Notes: generated by a model not told the origin, from the sequence alone. A stretch of DNA of 64,000 nucleotides from Mesorhizobium temperatum (GCF_002284575.1 NZ_NPKJ01000077.1:1-64000); one strand, 5' to 3'. Shown: positions 25,234 through 33,954, counted from the stretch's first letter. A program made the numbers and translations.

Positions 25234-26211
25234 TCAGGCAAGGCCGAGGTCCTTGAGGATGGCTGCGATCCGGGTCGTGTCTTCGGCGAGAAATTTGGCA
25301 TAGTCGTCGCCGGTGAGCAGGATTTGCGTCCAGTTGCGGTTTTTGCATTCGGTGGCCCAGGCATCACTTTTAGCCATGGTCTCGACCAGCGTGATCATCG
25401 CCGCCTTGTCGGCGTCGGAAACGCCCGGCGGTGCGAAGACGCCGCGCCAGTTGAACAATTCGACATCGATACCGGCTTCCTTCAGCGTCGGTGCATCGAT
25501 GCCTTCCTGACGCTTGTCCGCGGAAATGGCGAGCAGCCGAAGCGCGCCTGCCTTGACCTGTTCGGAGAACTCGCCATAGCCGGAGATACCGGCCGCGACC
25601 TGGTTGCCGAGAAGCGCCGACAGTGCCTCGCCGCCGCCGGCGAACGGCACGTAGGAGAGGTTGGCTGCCGGAACACCGGCCGTCTTGGCGATAAGGCCGA
25701 ACAATATGTGGTCCGAGCCGCCGGCCGAACCGCCAGCCACCGGAACCTTGGTCGGATCGGCCTTGAGGGCGGCGACGAAATCCGCTGCGGTCTTGAACGG
25801 CGAGGCCGCCGGCACGACAAGCGCCTCGAATTCGCCGGTGAGGCGGGCGATCGGCGTGACCTCGGTGAGATTGTTGGCCGATTTGTTGGCGATAATGGCG
25901 CCAACCATGACCATGCCGGCAACCATCAGCGAATTGCCCTTGCCGTTCCACTGGCTGATGAATTGCGGCAGGCCGACTGTGCCGCCGGCGCCGCCGACAT
26001 TGGTGATCTGCGAACCGGAGATCAGCTTCTCACTGCGCAGCACCTGGTCCATCGTGCGCGCCGTCTGATCCCAGCCGCCGCCGGGCGCTGCCGGCACGAA
26101 GATCTGGATCTGCGGCGCATCCTGCGCAAAAGCGGGCGAGAGATGCAACGCTGCGAAACCGGCGGCGCCGGCAGCGGCGGTGCTCATTAAAAATCTGCGT
26201 CTGTTCAGCAT
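25234..26211 (-). CDS. TctC/Bug family tricarboxylate-binding protein
   Basis: This 325-aa periplasmic receptor starts at ATG 26211 with a twin-arginine-like signal (NRRRFLMSTAAAGAAGFAAL) cleaved near PAFAQ. Family features follow: IFVPAAPGGGWDQTARTMDQ, GSQITNVGGAGGTVGL, VAGGSAGGSDHILFGL and the C-terminal region near GIDVELFNWRGVFAPPGV. It delivers ligand to TctAB. It is first in the operon and divergent from the iclR-type gene. Confidence 0.94.
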   Translation of the reverse strand: MLNRRRFLMSTAAAGAAGFAALHLSPAFAQDAPQIQIFVPAAPGGGWDQTARTMDQVLRSEKLISGSQITNVGGAGGTVGLPQFISQWNGKGNSLMVAGMVMVGAIIANKSANNLTEVTPIARLTGEFEALVVPAASPFKTAADFVAALKADPTKVPVAGGSAGGSDHILFGLIAKTAGVPAANLSYVPFAGGGEALSALLGNQVAAGISGYGEFSEQVKAGALRLLAISADKRQEGIDAPTLKEAGIDVELFNWRGVFAPPGVSDADKAAMITLVETMAKSDAWATECKNRNWTQILLTGDDYAKFLAEDTTRIAAILKDLGLA

Positions 26212-26415
26212 GGGATTCCTCCAATCACGACACCTCCTCTGGTGCCTGCCAGCAACGTAGCCTGAATTCAGACCCGCTCGACAAAAATTCATGCAGCCTT
26301 TGTCTTGTTCTGTCAACAGGAACAGCATTCTACTGGACAGAACGGTCTCCACGCGGCATAGTTGTTCCGATCGGCCCTTCTGTCCAACTGGGAACGGAAC
26401 GACGTGGTCAAGCAG

Positions 26416-27189
26416 ATGACCGTAACACAATCCAAGCCTGCGTCGACCAACGGTGTTGCCGCCCTCGACCGTGCGATCGCCATCCTCGATGCTTTCGCTA
26501 CCGCCGACCGGTCGCTCAGCCTGGCCGAAATCGCGGCGCGGACCGGCCTCTACAAGAGCACGATCCTGAGGCTGGCGAACTCATTATTGCGCGGGCAGCT
26601 GCTGGAGCGTCTCGACGACGGCCGCTACCGTGTCGGCCCTGCCACCTTCCGGCTGGGTGCCCTATACCAGCGTTCGGTCGTGGCGATCGACATCCTGCTG
26701 CCGATCATGCGCGATCTGGCCGAGCGAAGCTGGGAAAGCGTCGCTTTCTATGTCCGCTCGGGCGACGTCCGCACCTGCCTCTATCGTGTCGAGTCCAAGC
26801 ATCCCATCCGCTACACCATACGGGAAGGCGACGTGCTGCCCCTGCTGGCCGGTACGGGCGGCCGCGTGCTTGCGGCGTTTTCCGGTCAGCAGGGCGAGCC
26901 TTACGAGACGATCCGCAAAACCTACCATTGTTTGTCGGTCGGCGATCGCGACCCCGAGACGGCGGGCGTTTCGGCACCAGTGTTCGGGCCGGGGCACACC
27001 TTGCTCGGTGCGTTGACGCTGTCAGGCCCGAGCACGCGCGTCGACGCGGCCTTTCTCCAGCGCATGAAAAATCCGCTGATCGAGGCGGCCGCGCGCGCCA
27101 CCCGCGCTTTCGGCGAAGACGCCTCGATGCTCGAACAGGCGGCCCTAAAGGCCAAAGCGGAAGGCCCGGTGCTGAAGCGGCAGGCCTAG
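26416..27189 (+). CDS. IclR family transcriptional regulator
   Basis: This 257-aa protein has a winged helix-turn-helix (ALDRAIAILDAFATADRSLS, then LAEIAARTGLYKSTILRLAN) and a C-terminal effector domain of about 170 aa. ATG 26416 is chosen because conservation begins after it; GTG 26404 is possible. It is divergent from tctC with about 200 bp between, so it probably controls the tct-CoA transferase-lyase operon in response to a carboxylate. The palindromic AT-rich segment between the two starts is the likely operator region. Confidence 0.92.
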   Translation: MTVTQSKPASTNGVAALDRAIAILDAFATADRSLSLAEIAARTGLYKSTILRLANSLLRGQLLERLDDGRYRVGPATFRLGALYQRSVVAIDILLPIMRDLAERSWESVAFYVRSGDVRTCLYRVESKHPIRYTIREGDVLPLLAGTGGRVLAAFSGQQGEPYETIRKTYHCLSVGDRDPETAGVSAPVFGPGHTLLGALTLSGPSTRVDAAFLQRMKNPLIEAAARATRAFGEDASMLEQAALKAKAEGPVLKRQA

Positions 27190-27239
27190 AAAGCCTCGAT
27201 TCGGCCCGATCAGAGCCACAGGATGACAGGCCGCAACCC

Positions 27240-27779
27240 TCAAGGCTGCCGTTCCAGCAGGATCGTCGCGTCGTCGTGATAGGTGGTCCGCAACACTTCG
27301 CTGTAGCCGCATTTGGCCGCGACGCTCAGCGAAGCGGTGTTTTCCGGATCGATGATGCAGACAGTCCTTGCGCGCCCGAATGCCTCGTCGCCCCAGGCGA
27401 GAACCCGTCCGACGACTTCGCTGGCGAAGCCTTGGCCATGGGCGCTCGGGACCAGCGCCCAACCGGCTTCCGGAACGCCTTCGATCGACGGCACGATGTT
27501 GCGCTTCAAATCGTGAAAGCCGGCTTCGCCGATGAAGCGGCCGGTCGCCTTGTCCTCGATCGCCCAAAAGCCGTAGCCCAGCAGCGACCACAGGCCGGCA
27601 TGACGCAGGAAGCGCATCCAGCTTTCCTCCCGCGTGCGCGGCTTGCCGCCGATGAAGCGGGTGACGGCCGGATCGGCCCACATGGCGACATAGGCATCGA
27701 AATCATCGAGCTGGTGTGGCCGCAAGATGGTTCGCTTCGTCTCGATGACCGGCGCGCTGGCTGCTCTTGGATTTCCCAT
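27240..27779 (-). CDS. GNAT family N-acetyltransferase, RimJ/RimL type
   Basis: This 179-aa protein has the GNAT core: TKRTILRPHQLDDFDAYVAM, RTREESWMRFLRHAGLW, and the acetyl-CoA loop VPSAHGQGFASEVVGRVLAW, ending with NTASLSVAAKCGYSEVLR. RimJ/RimL-like members acetylate protein N-termini or small amines; the substrate here is unknown. ATG 27779 is chosen because family similarity begins there. A repeat element lies immediately upstream at 27795-27836. Confidence 0.88.
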   Translation of the reverse strand: MGNPRAASAPVIETKRTILRPHQLDDFDAYVAMWADPAVTRFIGGKPRTREESWMRFLRHAGLWSLLGYGFWAIEDKATGRFIGEAGFHDLKRNIVPSIEGVPEAGWALVPSAHGQGFASEVVGRVLAWGDEAFGRARTVCIIDPENTASLSVAAKCGYSEVLRTTYHDDATILLERQP

Positions 27780-27794
27780 AAACTCTGTCCCGCG

Positions 27795-27886
27795 ACGCAT
27801 GACTGCGGAAAAACCGCTTCCGAAAGGATCATGCGCAAATTCAAAGTGGTTGTTTGCCGGTGCCTCATGCATGTCGCCCAAATGTC
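27795..27886. repeat. Two dispersed-repeat fragments side by side
   Basis: An imperfect palindrome at 27795-27836 (ACGCATGAC...ATCATGCGC) matches the second palindrome of the elements at 31407-31458 and 44019-44066. About 35 bp on, ATGCATGTCGCCCAAA (about 27871-27886) matches the end of the tandem repeat at 7130-7241. The two repeat families therefore occur next to each other, as in mosaic intergenic elements. Confidence 0.6.
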
Positions 27887-27981
27887 AAACAAGAGCCAAG
27901 ACAGCGCAGATCATCCTCCAGCGCGAGAAACGAGGTCGAGGCGCTTCGAGCGAGGGAAATTGTGACACGATAAGCGCGATT

Positions 27982-28212
27982 TCAGCCGCGCCAGGGCATG
28001 TTCATGTAGACGCCGCCGCGCTTCAACTCGTCCAGCATCTGGTCGAACCGCTTATGTCTTGTCTCGGCGCGTTTGGCACGAGCGATCCAGCCGAGATAGT
28101 CGTTCTTCTGATAATCCGGCCTGTCATCATAAGCCGCCATCAATCCCTGCTTTGTCAAAGCGGTTCGGATGTCGTCCGGCATCGGGTTCAAGGCGCGTTT
28201 CAGTCTGGTCAT
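27982..28212 (-). CDS. Short YdeI/OmpD-associated family protein
   Basis: This 76-aa protein matches the C-terminal part of the YdeI family: PMPDDIRTALTKQGLMAAYD, YQKNDYLGWIARAKRAETR and KRFDQMLDELKRGGVYMNMP. Members range from about 80 to 200 aa; the function is poorly defined, and some are annotated as bacteriocin-protection proteins. ATG 28212 is used; TTG 28218 is also in frame. Confidence 0.75.
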   Translation of the reverse strand: MTRLKRALNPMPDDIRTALTKQGLMAAYDDRPDYQKNDYLGWIARAKRAETRHKRFDQMLDELKRGGVYMNMPWRG

Positions 28213-28364
28213 GGTCAAGATTTAGGCTGTCAGGATTTGGCGTCAACAACGCAGCGACTTAGTCGCGAACTCCAGCTCCGGCATGGGAATCTTGCCGAAC
28301 GATGCTACCCTTCGCATGGAGCTGATTCAGCGTCCGCTGTGCCGTCCAACGGAGGGAAAAGGGC

Positions 28365-28820
28365 ATGGATACCACCGATCTTCTGCTTGCCATCTTCCAT
28401 CATCTGCTGGTGTTTTCACTGGCGGGCATCATCGGCGCCGAATTTGTCCTGATCCGCGGCGATCTGCCCGCCGCGACGCTTCGGCGGCTTGTCGGCATCG
28501 ATCGCCATTACGGCATCATCGCCATGCTGATCATCGTCGTCGGCATCGGCCGCGTCATCTACGGCCTGAAGGGTTGGGAATTCTACGTCTACAACTGGGT
28601 GTTCTGGGCAAAGATGGCGGCCTTCGTCATTGTCGGCCTGTTATCGATCATCCCGACAGTCCGCTTTGTTTCCTGGAACAGGCAGGCCTCGGCCAGCCCC
28701 GGCTTTCAAGTGCCGGCGGCGCAACTTGCATCCGTTCGAACTTATGTCCGCGCCGAAGCCTTCATCTTCCTGCTGATTCCGGTCTTCGCCGCGGCGATGG
28801 CGCGCGGCTACGGCTACTGA
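28365..28820 (+). CDS. DUF2214 family membrane protein
   Basis: This 151-aa protein has four membrane helices. The conserved His pair in LLAIFHHLLVFSLAGIIGAE and the segment GIDRHYGIIAMLIIVVGIGR identify the DUF2214 family, found widely in proteobacteria with unknown function. An AACGGAGGGAAAAGGGC run supplies the binding site before ATG 28365. Its last 7 bp overlap the converging nth gene. Confidence 0.85.
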   Translation: MDTTDLLLAIFHHLLVFSLAGIIGAEFVLIRGDLPAATLRRLVGIDRHYGIIAMLIIVVGIGRVIYGLKGWEFYVYNWVFWAKMAAFVIVGLLSIIPTVRFVSWNRQASASPGFQVPAAQLASVRTYVRAEAFIFLLIPVFAAAMARGYGY

Positions 28821-29617
28821 ATTTTGCCTACGGGTTCGAGCGGCGCAATTTCGACCAGCGGCGCCGGAACATCATTCGTCTTCTCCTCGGCCTTGCAGAT
28901 GTCGGCGATGACACAGACCGGACAATCCGGTTTGCGCGCCTTGCAGACGTAGCGGCCATGCAGGATCAGCCAATGATGCGCGTGGCGCATATATTCGTCT
29001 GGAATGATCCTCAACAGCCCCTGTTCGACCTGTTCCGGCGTCTTGCCGGGCGCCAGTCCCAGCCGGTTGCCGATGCGGAAGATGTGCGTGTCGACCGCCA
29101 TCGTGTGCTGGCCGAAGGCCATATTAAGCACGACATTGGCGGTCTTGCGCCCGACGCCCGGCAGCTTGACCAATTGATCGCGGTCGTCAGGCACCTCGCC
29201 GCCATGGTCGCGGATCAGCGCTTCCGACAGCGCAATGACGTTCTTGGCCTTGTTGCGCCAAAGCCCGACGGTGCGGATATAGTCGCCGACCTTTGCCTCG
29301 CCGAGCGCCAGCATTTTTTGCGGGGTATCGGCGACTTTAAACAGCGCCCGCGTTGCCTTGTTGACGCCGACATCGGTCGCCTGTGCCGAAAGCACCACCG
29401 CCACCAGCAGCGTGAAGGCGTTGATGTGTTCGAGCTCGCCCTTCGGCTCGGGCCGCTGAACGGAAAAGCGTCGGAAAATCTCGTGCACCTCGGCCGGGCT
29501 GTAGCGCGAATGGGACCGCACCGGCCGGGCACGCGGCTTGGCGTTCGAGCCGTCGCGTCGGCCGGGGGAGGGCTCATTTTCGGGTGTAGAGGAATTTTTG
29601 GGCTTGGGGCTTGTCAT
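28814..29617 (-). CDS. nth: Endonuclease III
   Basis: This 267-aa bifunctional DNA glycosylase/AP lyase removes oxidised pyrimidines. The helix-hairpin-helix motif LVKLPGVGRKTANVVLNMAF contains the catalytic Lys, the catalytic Asp is in AVDTHIFRIGNRLGL, and the [4Fe-4S] cluster ligands are C-X6-C-X2-C-X5-C in VCKARKPDCPVCVIADICKA. A basic, Pro-rich extension of about 40 aa precedes the core, as in many rhizobial homologues. ATG 29617 is preferred over ATG 29650. Confidence 0.97.
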   Translation of the reverse strand: MTSPKPKNSSTPENEPSPGRRDGSNAKPRARPVRSHSRYSPAEVHEIFRRFSVQRPEPKGELEHINAFTLLVAVVLSAQATDVGVNKATRALFKVADTPQKMLALGEAKVGDYIRTVGLWRNKAKNVIALSEALIRDHGGEVPDDRDQLVKLPGVGRKTANVVLNMAFGQHTMAVDTHIFRIGNRLGLAPGKTPEQVEQGLLRIIPDEYMRHAHHWLILHGRYVCKARKPDCPVCVIADICKAEEKTNDVPAPLVEIAPLEPVGKIQ

Positions 29618-29639
29618 CCCCTTCCTATAATATCCCGTC

Positions 29640-30134
29640 ATGAGCGACACAAACGCCTCATTTCAGGCCGACGAGCCATTCTTCCAGGCGTTGCTGATAC
29701 CGCATCGGTCGCTGGGCAAAACCGGCTTTGCCATCCTGATGGGCGCTCTGCTGCTCGGCTCGTTGGTGACCGGAGCGTTTTTCCTGTCGCGCGGCGCCTG
29801 GCCGGTGTTCGGCTTCCTCGGTCTCGACGTGATTGCCGTCTACATCGCCTTTCGCGCCAATTATCGTGCCGCCCGCGCCCGCGAGGAAGTGTCGGTCTCG
29901 CGCACCAGACTCGACATCCGCAAGACCGCGCCATCAGGCAAATCGGAAGCACATCGCTTCAATCCGTTCTGGGCGCGTTTTTCGGTCGCCCGTCACGCCG
30001 AGATCGGCATCACCAGGATGGCCGTGGAAGCACAAGGCCAGAATGTGCCGATCGGCGGCTTCCTCAATCCCGACGACCGAGAGAGCTTTGCGTCAGCCTT
30101 TTCACGCGCCCTGGCGACCGCCAAGACGCGCTAG
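29640..30134 (+). CDS. DUF2244 family membrane protein
   Basis: This 164-aa protein has two adjacent membrane helices (GFAILMGALLLGSLVTGAFF; WPVFGFLGLDVIAVYIAF) followed by a cytoplasmic beta-rich domain with FNPFWARFSVARHAEIGITR and the tail PIGGFLNPDDRESFASAF. This is the DUF2244 layout. Function is unknown; it is typically a single-copy alphaproteobacterial inner-membrane protein. It is divergent from nth with a shared promoter gap of about 22 bp. Confidence 0.88.
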   Translation: MSDTNASFQADEPFFQALLIPHRSLGKTGFAILMGALLLGSLVTGAFFLSRGAWPVFGFLGLDVIAVYIAFRANYRAARAREEVSVSRTRLDIRKTAPSGKSEAHRFNPFWARFSVARHAEIGITRMAVEAQGQNVPIGGFLNPDDRESFASAFSRALATAKTR

Positions 30135-30262
30135 ATGTGAGCGAACCGCCTCGTCCGCAAAATGATCTTTCAGCAGCGATTGAGGCAACCGGCTCTCCAG
30201 TGCCTTGCCATAAATGGTAATCAGCAGCGTCTCCCTCTCCTTGGTGAGATGCACCTTTTCGC
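30132..30262 (-). pseudogene. 5' fragment of an LCMT/TcmP-like methyltransferase gene
   Basis: On the complementary strand a frame reads VHLTKERETLLITIYGKALE, SRLPQSLLKDHFADEAVRS and then runs into the DUF2244 3' end. This is the N-terminal pattern of class I methyltransferases of the leucine carboxyl methyltransferase/TcmP group (K..LT..QETLLITLY.KA.ESR..DSLL.D..A...V), which are about 270 aa. The SAM-binding part is missing, and an in-frame stop sits three codons upstream, so only a 43-aa stub remains. Confidence 0.6.
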
Positions 30263-30383
30263 CAGCCCATCATCGGCCCCTTCCTCGAGGCCAATTCTAT
30301 CTGGGTATGTGCCGCGAGAAGGCAAGTTTCGGGTGGTGATCGCAGCCGCGAAGGACGATATTCACGGTCAAGGAGATAGTCCG

Positions 30384-31262
30384 ATGAACGCACAGACAGC
30401 TATTCTGAAGAAAGACATCACGCCCGAAGGCGGTGACTACGAAGTTGTTCGGCGCGCGATCGAGAAGATCAGCCTTGACTACCGTGACCAGCCGTCGCTC
30501 GAAATACTGGCCGAGGAAGTCGGCGAGACGCCGACCGGCCTGCAGAAGCTCTTCACACGCTGGGCCGGCCTGTCGCCCAAGGCCTTCCTCCAGGCGGTCA
30601 CGCTCGACCATGCGCGCAAACTGCTCGATTCCGGCATGCCGCTGCTCGAGGCTTCTTTCGAGGTCGGCATGTCAGGCCCCGGCCGACTGCACGACCTTTT
30701 CGTCACCCATGAGGCGATGTCGCCGGGTGACTACAAGACGCGCGGCGCCGGGCTGACGATCCGCTACGGCTATCATATTTCGCCCTTCGGCATCGCCCTG
30801 ATCATGGTTACTGACCGCGGCCTTGCCGGTCTCGCCTTCAGCGATGCCGGCGGCGAGCGTGCGGCCTTCGCCGACATGTCCGGCCGCTGGCCGAACGCAA
30901 ACTATGTCGAGGACATGGCCGCGACGGCGCCCTATGCTGCGCGCATCTTCGATCCGGCGCTGTGGCGCGCCGACCAGCCGCTGCGCGTCGTCATGATCGG
31001 CACCGACTTCCAGGTCCGCGTCTGGGAGGCCCTGCTGCGCATCCCGATGGGCAAGGCCTGCACCTATTCCTCGATCGCCGCCGGCATCGGCGCGCCGAGC
31101 GCCAGCCGGGCGGTGGGGGCCGCGGTCGGCGCCAATCCGATGTCCTTCGTAGTGCCGTGTCACCGGGCTCTCGGCAAGTCCGGCGCGCTCACCGGTTACC
31201 ACTGGGGCCTGACCCGCAAACGCGCCATCCTTGGCTGGGAAGCGGGACAAGTCGGATCTTGA
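30384..31262 (+). CDS. Ada-like protein: AraC-type HTH fused to O6-methylguanine-DNA methyltransferase
   Basis: This 292-aa protein has an AraC-type DNA-binding region (about 20-110; DQPSLEILAEEVGETPTGLQ, KAFLQAVTLDHARKLLDSG) followed by a DNA repair methyltransferase domain (about 125-285) with the acceptor motif VVPCHRALGKSGALTGYHWG. The Cys of PCHR takes the alkyl group from O6-methylguanine. It lacks the N-terminal zinc phosphotriester domain of E. coli Ada. Similar two-domain proteins are standard in rhizobia. Confidence 0.93.
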   Translation: MNAQTAILKKDITPEGGDYEVVRRAIEKISLDYRDQPSLEILAEEVGETPTGLQKLFTRWAGLSPKAFLQAVTLDHARKLLDSGMPLLEASFEVGMSGPGRLHDLFVTHEAMSPGDYKTRGAGLTIRYGYHISPFGIALIMVTDRGLAGLAFSDAGGERAAFADMSGRWPNANYVEDMAATAPYAARIFDPALWRADQPLRVVMIGTDFQVRVWEALLRIPMGKACTYSSIAAGIGAPSASRAVGAAVGANPMSFVVPCHRALGKSGALTGYHWGLTRKRAILGWEAGQVGS

Positions 31263-31282
31263 TGAAACTCCCATAGATTCGG

Positions 31283-31317
31283 GCCAGACCGCGCGGGTTC
31301 ATCTCGCGCGGTCTGGC
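31283..31317 (+). terminator. Strong hairpin after the Ada-like gene
   Basis: A perfect 13-bp stem (31283-31295 with 31305-31317) closes a 9-nt loop, GCCAGACCGCGCG being the left arm. It lies 20 bp after the stop codon. No T run follows, but stem strength and position support a terminator role. Confidence 0.6.
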
Positions 31318-31360
31318 AAGCGGCGGCCTTACGGAGTAGCTTCCCGCGCAATGGAGCGAC

Positions 31361-31458
31361 GTGCGTCCATTTGGACGCACAAAGTACGCTCTAACACTTT
31401 AATTCTACGCATCGTGCTTTCCGAAAATCGATTCCGATTTTCGGAAAGCACGATGCGT
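31361..31458. repeat. RIME-like element with two palindromes
   Basis: This 98-bp intergenic element has a perfect 8-bp hairpin (GTGCGTCC-ATTT-GGACGCAC, 31361-31380), a 26-bp linker, and a perfect 24-bp inverted repeat (31407-31430 with 31435-31458, loop ATTC). A homologous copy with the same order lies at 43975-44066. Size and two-palindrome layout match the Rhizobium-specific intergenic mosaic element class. It ends 17 bp before the ribokinase TTG start, so the large hairpin may be transcribed in the leader. Confidence 0.8.
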
Positions 31459-31475
31459 CAGCAGGGAGGCACCAC

Positions 31476-32387
31476 TTGATCATCGTTATCGGCTCGATCA
31501 ACCTTGACCTTATCGCCAATGTCGATCGCTTGCCCGCACCGGGCGAGACGGTTCGGGGCTCCGGCTTTACCACCGCACCCGGCGGCAAGGGCGCCAACCA
31601 GGCCCTGGCCGCCGCGCGCGCCGGTGCCAAGGTGCGCATGGTCGGCGCGGTCGGCAAGGACAATTTCGCCACTGAAGCGCTGGCGCTGCTGCGGGACGGC
31701 AAGGTCGACCTGTCCGGTGTCGGCGAAACCTTCGCCTCGACCGGCACGGCATTGATCATGGTCGCCGACGACGGCGAGAACGTCATTGCCGTGGTGCCGG
31801 GCGCCAATGATTCGGTCGTGACAGGCGACCTTTCCAAAGCCTTCATGAAAAAGGGCGATGTCGTGCTCCTGCAGCAGGAGATCCCGCTGCAGACTGTTGA
31901 TGCAGCACTGGACGCCGCCCGAGCGGCGGGCGCGGTTACCGTGCTCAACACGGCACCGTTCCGCGGCGAGGCGGCCGCCTTCCTCGGCAAGGCCGACTAT
32001 GTCGTCGCCAACGAAACCGAATTCGACCTCTATGGCGAGGCGCTGTCGCTGAGCGGCCGCGATCGCCCGGCGCGGATGCGCGATTACGCCGGGAAGACCG
32101 GCCGCACAACTGTCGTCACGCTCGGCGGCGACGGCGTTCTGGCTGCCACACCAGCCGATCTTCTGATGCTTCCGGCGCTGAAGATCACGCCGGTCGATAC
32201 GGTCGGCGCCGGCGACACGTTTTGCGGCTATTTCGCCGCCGGGCTGTCATCCGGCCTGCCGCTCGATCAGGCGCTCGCCCGTGCTGCAGCCGCAGGTTCG
32301 CTCGCTTGCCTGAAGCCCGGCGCCCAGCCTGCGATCCCGCTGGCGAAGGACGTCGACGCGGCGCTCCAAAATCCGCCAGCTAGGTGA
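31476..32387 (+). CDS. rbsK: Ribokinase (PfkB family)
   Basis: This 303-aa kinase phosphorylates ribose at O5 with ATP. The first PfkB signature region is GGKGANQALAAARAGAKVRM and the second is DTVGAGDTFCGYFAAGL with the catalytic Asp; the N-terminus IIVIGSINLDLIANVDRLP is typical of RbsK. It starts at TTG 31476 after GGGAGG. Its stop overlaps the amidase start region. No ribose transporter is nearby, so a related pentose or nucleoside-derived sugar is possible. Confidence 0.9.
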   Translation: MIIVIGSINLDLIANVDRLPAPGETVRGSGFTTAPGGKGANQALAAARAGAKVRMVGAVGKDNFATEALALLRDGKVDLSGVGETFASTGTALIMVADDGENVIAVVPGANDSVVTGDLSKAFMKKGDVVLLQQEIPLQTVDAALDAARAAGAVTVLNTAPFRGEAAAFLGKADYVVANETEFDLYGEALSLSGRDRPARMRDYAGKTGRTTVVTLGGDGVLAATPADLLMLPALKITPVDTVGAGDTFCGYFAAGLSSGLPLDQALARAAAAGSLACLKPGAQPAIPLAKDVDAALQNPPAR

Positions 32388-32392
32388 GAGCC

Positions 32393-33844
32393 ATGCGCCC
32401 GGCCACGAAACACGCCGTGCCGCCTGCCGGCGATATCTGCCGCCTGTCCGCCGTGGATCTTGCCGACGCGATCAGGCGCCGCCGGCAGTTGTCCGTGCGC
32501 GAGGTGGTGACGGCATTCCTCGACCGGATCGAAGCGGTGAACCCGCTGGTCAATGCCATCGTCTCGCTGCGCGACCGTGCCGACATCCTGCACGATGCCG
32601 ACAAGGCAGACGCGCATCTGGCGCATGCAGGGCATGCCGGACCGCTGTTCGGCCTGCCGATCGCCATCAAGGATCTCGTGCAGACCAAGGGCCTCAGGAC
32701 CAGCTTCGGCTCGCCGATCTTCGCCGATTTCGTGCCGCAGGAAGACGATTTTTTCGTCGAGCGCATCCGCAACGCCGGCGCCATCATCATCGGCAAGACC
32801 AACGTTCCCGAATTCGGCCTTGGCTCAAACACCTACAACACGGTGTTCGGCCCGACGCTCAACGCTTTCGACCCGGCCTCGACCGCCGGCGGTTCGAGCG
32901 GCGGCGCGGCGGTCGCACTGGCGCTCGACATGCTGCCAGTCGCCGACGGCAGCGACTTTGGCGGCTCGCTGCGCAACCCGGCCGCCTACAACAACGTCTA
33001 TGGCTTCCGTCCATCGCAGGGACTTGTCCCGGCCGGCCCCGAGCTTGACGTCTTTCACGCGCAGATGGGCGTCGAAGGGCCGATGGGTCGCAGCGTGCGC
33101 GACATGGCGCTGCTGCTCGACGAGCAGGCCGGCTACGACCCTCGCGCGCCGCTCTCGCATCACAAGCAGGGCTGCTTCCTACAGGGACTGCAAACGGCGG
33201 CGGACGGCGGCCGCATCGCCTGGTTCGGCGATCTCGGCGGCCATCTGCCGCTCGAACCCGGCATCCTTGATCTTTGCGAGGCCGCTCTCGGCCGATTCGC
33301 CGATGTATCCTTTCAGACCGAAGCGCTGGTGCCGGATTTCGACTTCGAGGCGCTGTGGCAGGCCTTTGTGACGCTGCGCCAGGCGAGCAGCGGTTGCGCG
33401 CTCAAGGCGCATTACGACGATCCCTTGAAACGCAGTCTTCTGAAGCCGGAGGCCGTGTGGGAGGTGGAACATGCGCTGCAGCTCACGGCGCCGCAGATCC
33501 ACGCCGCCACGGTGAGGCGCTCGTCTTGGCACAAAACCCTGCTGTCGCTCTTCGACCGCTTCGACCTCGTCGCACTGCCGACCGCACAGGTCTTCCCCTT
33601 CGAGGTTTCCACTCACTGGCCGACGCAAGTGGCCGGGCGTGCCATGGACAGCTATCACCGCTGGATGCAGGTTTCAGCGCTCGCCACGCTGGGCGGCTGC
33701 CCGGCGGTCAACGTACCGGCGGGCTTCGATGCCAGAGGCAGGCCGATGGGCATGCAACTGATCGGGCGGCCGCGCGGCGACATGGCCGTGTTGAGAGCAG
33801 CGGCAGCCTACGAGACGACGCTGCCGTGGCAGGCCGGAGCCTAA
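32393..33844 (+). CDS. Amidase (amidase signature family)
   Basis: This 483-aa hydrolase carries the Ser-Ser-Lys triad: the Lys in FGLPIAIKDLV, and the signature DPASTAGGSSGGAAVALALD with GSDFGGSLRNPAAYNNVYGF. Length is normal. ATG 32393 is 6 bp after the ribokinase stop; GTG 32384 would overlap it. Coupled to ribokinase, perhaps for nitrogen scavenging from an amide such as a nucleobase derivative; the substrate is not determinable. Confidence 0.9.
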   Translation: MRPATKHAVPPAGDICRLSAVDLADAIRRRRQLSVREVVTAFLDRIEAVNPLVNAIVSLRDRADILHDADKADAHLAHAGHAGPLFGLPIAIKDLVQTKGLRTSFGSPIFADFVPQEDDFFVERIRNAGAIIIGKTNVPEFGLGSNTYNTVFGPTLNAFDPASTAGGSSGGAAVALALDMLPVADGSDFGGSLRNPAAYNNVYGFRPSQGLVPAGPELDVFHAQMGVEGPMGRSVRDMALLLDEQAGYDPRAPLSHHKQGCFLQGLQTAADGGRIAWFGDLGGHLPLEPGILDLCEAALGRFADVSFQTEALVPDFDFEALWQAFVTLRQASSGCALKAHYDDPLKRSLLKPEAVWEVEHALQLTAPQIHAATVRRSSWHKTLLSLFDRFDLVALPTAQVFPFEVSTHWPTQVAGRAMDSYHRWMQVSALATLGGCPAVNVPAGFDARGRPMGMQLIGRPRGDMAVLRAAAAYETTLPWQAGA

Positions 33845-33954
33845 ATCCAGGTCAAGGCCGCCAGCGACATATGCTGCCGGCTTGCACCAGCGTTGCTGTC
33901 ATGCATTGATCGCGGTCGGCCGCGTCGCAAGCCGCATATTGTCGAGGAAAAACC

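Noticed and set aside
28283..30220. A 645-codon plus-strand frame over DUF2214, nth and DUF2244
   Set aside because: It crosses three convincing genes in the wrong frame or strand and has no family features.
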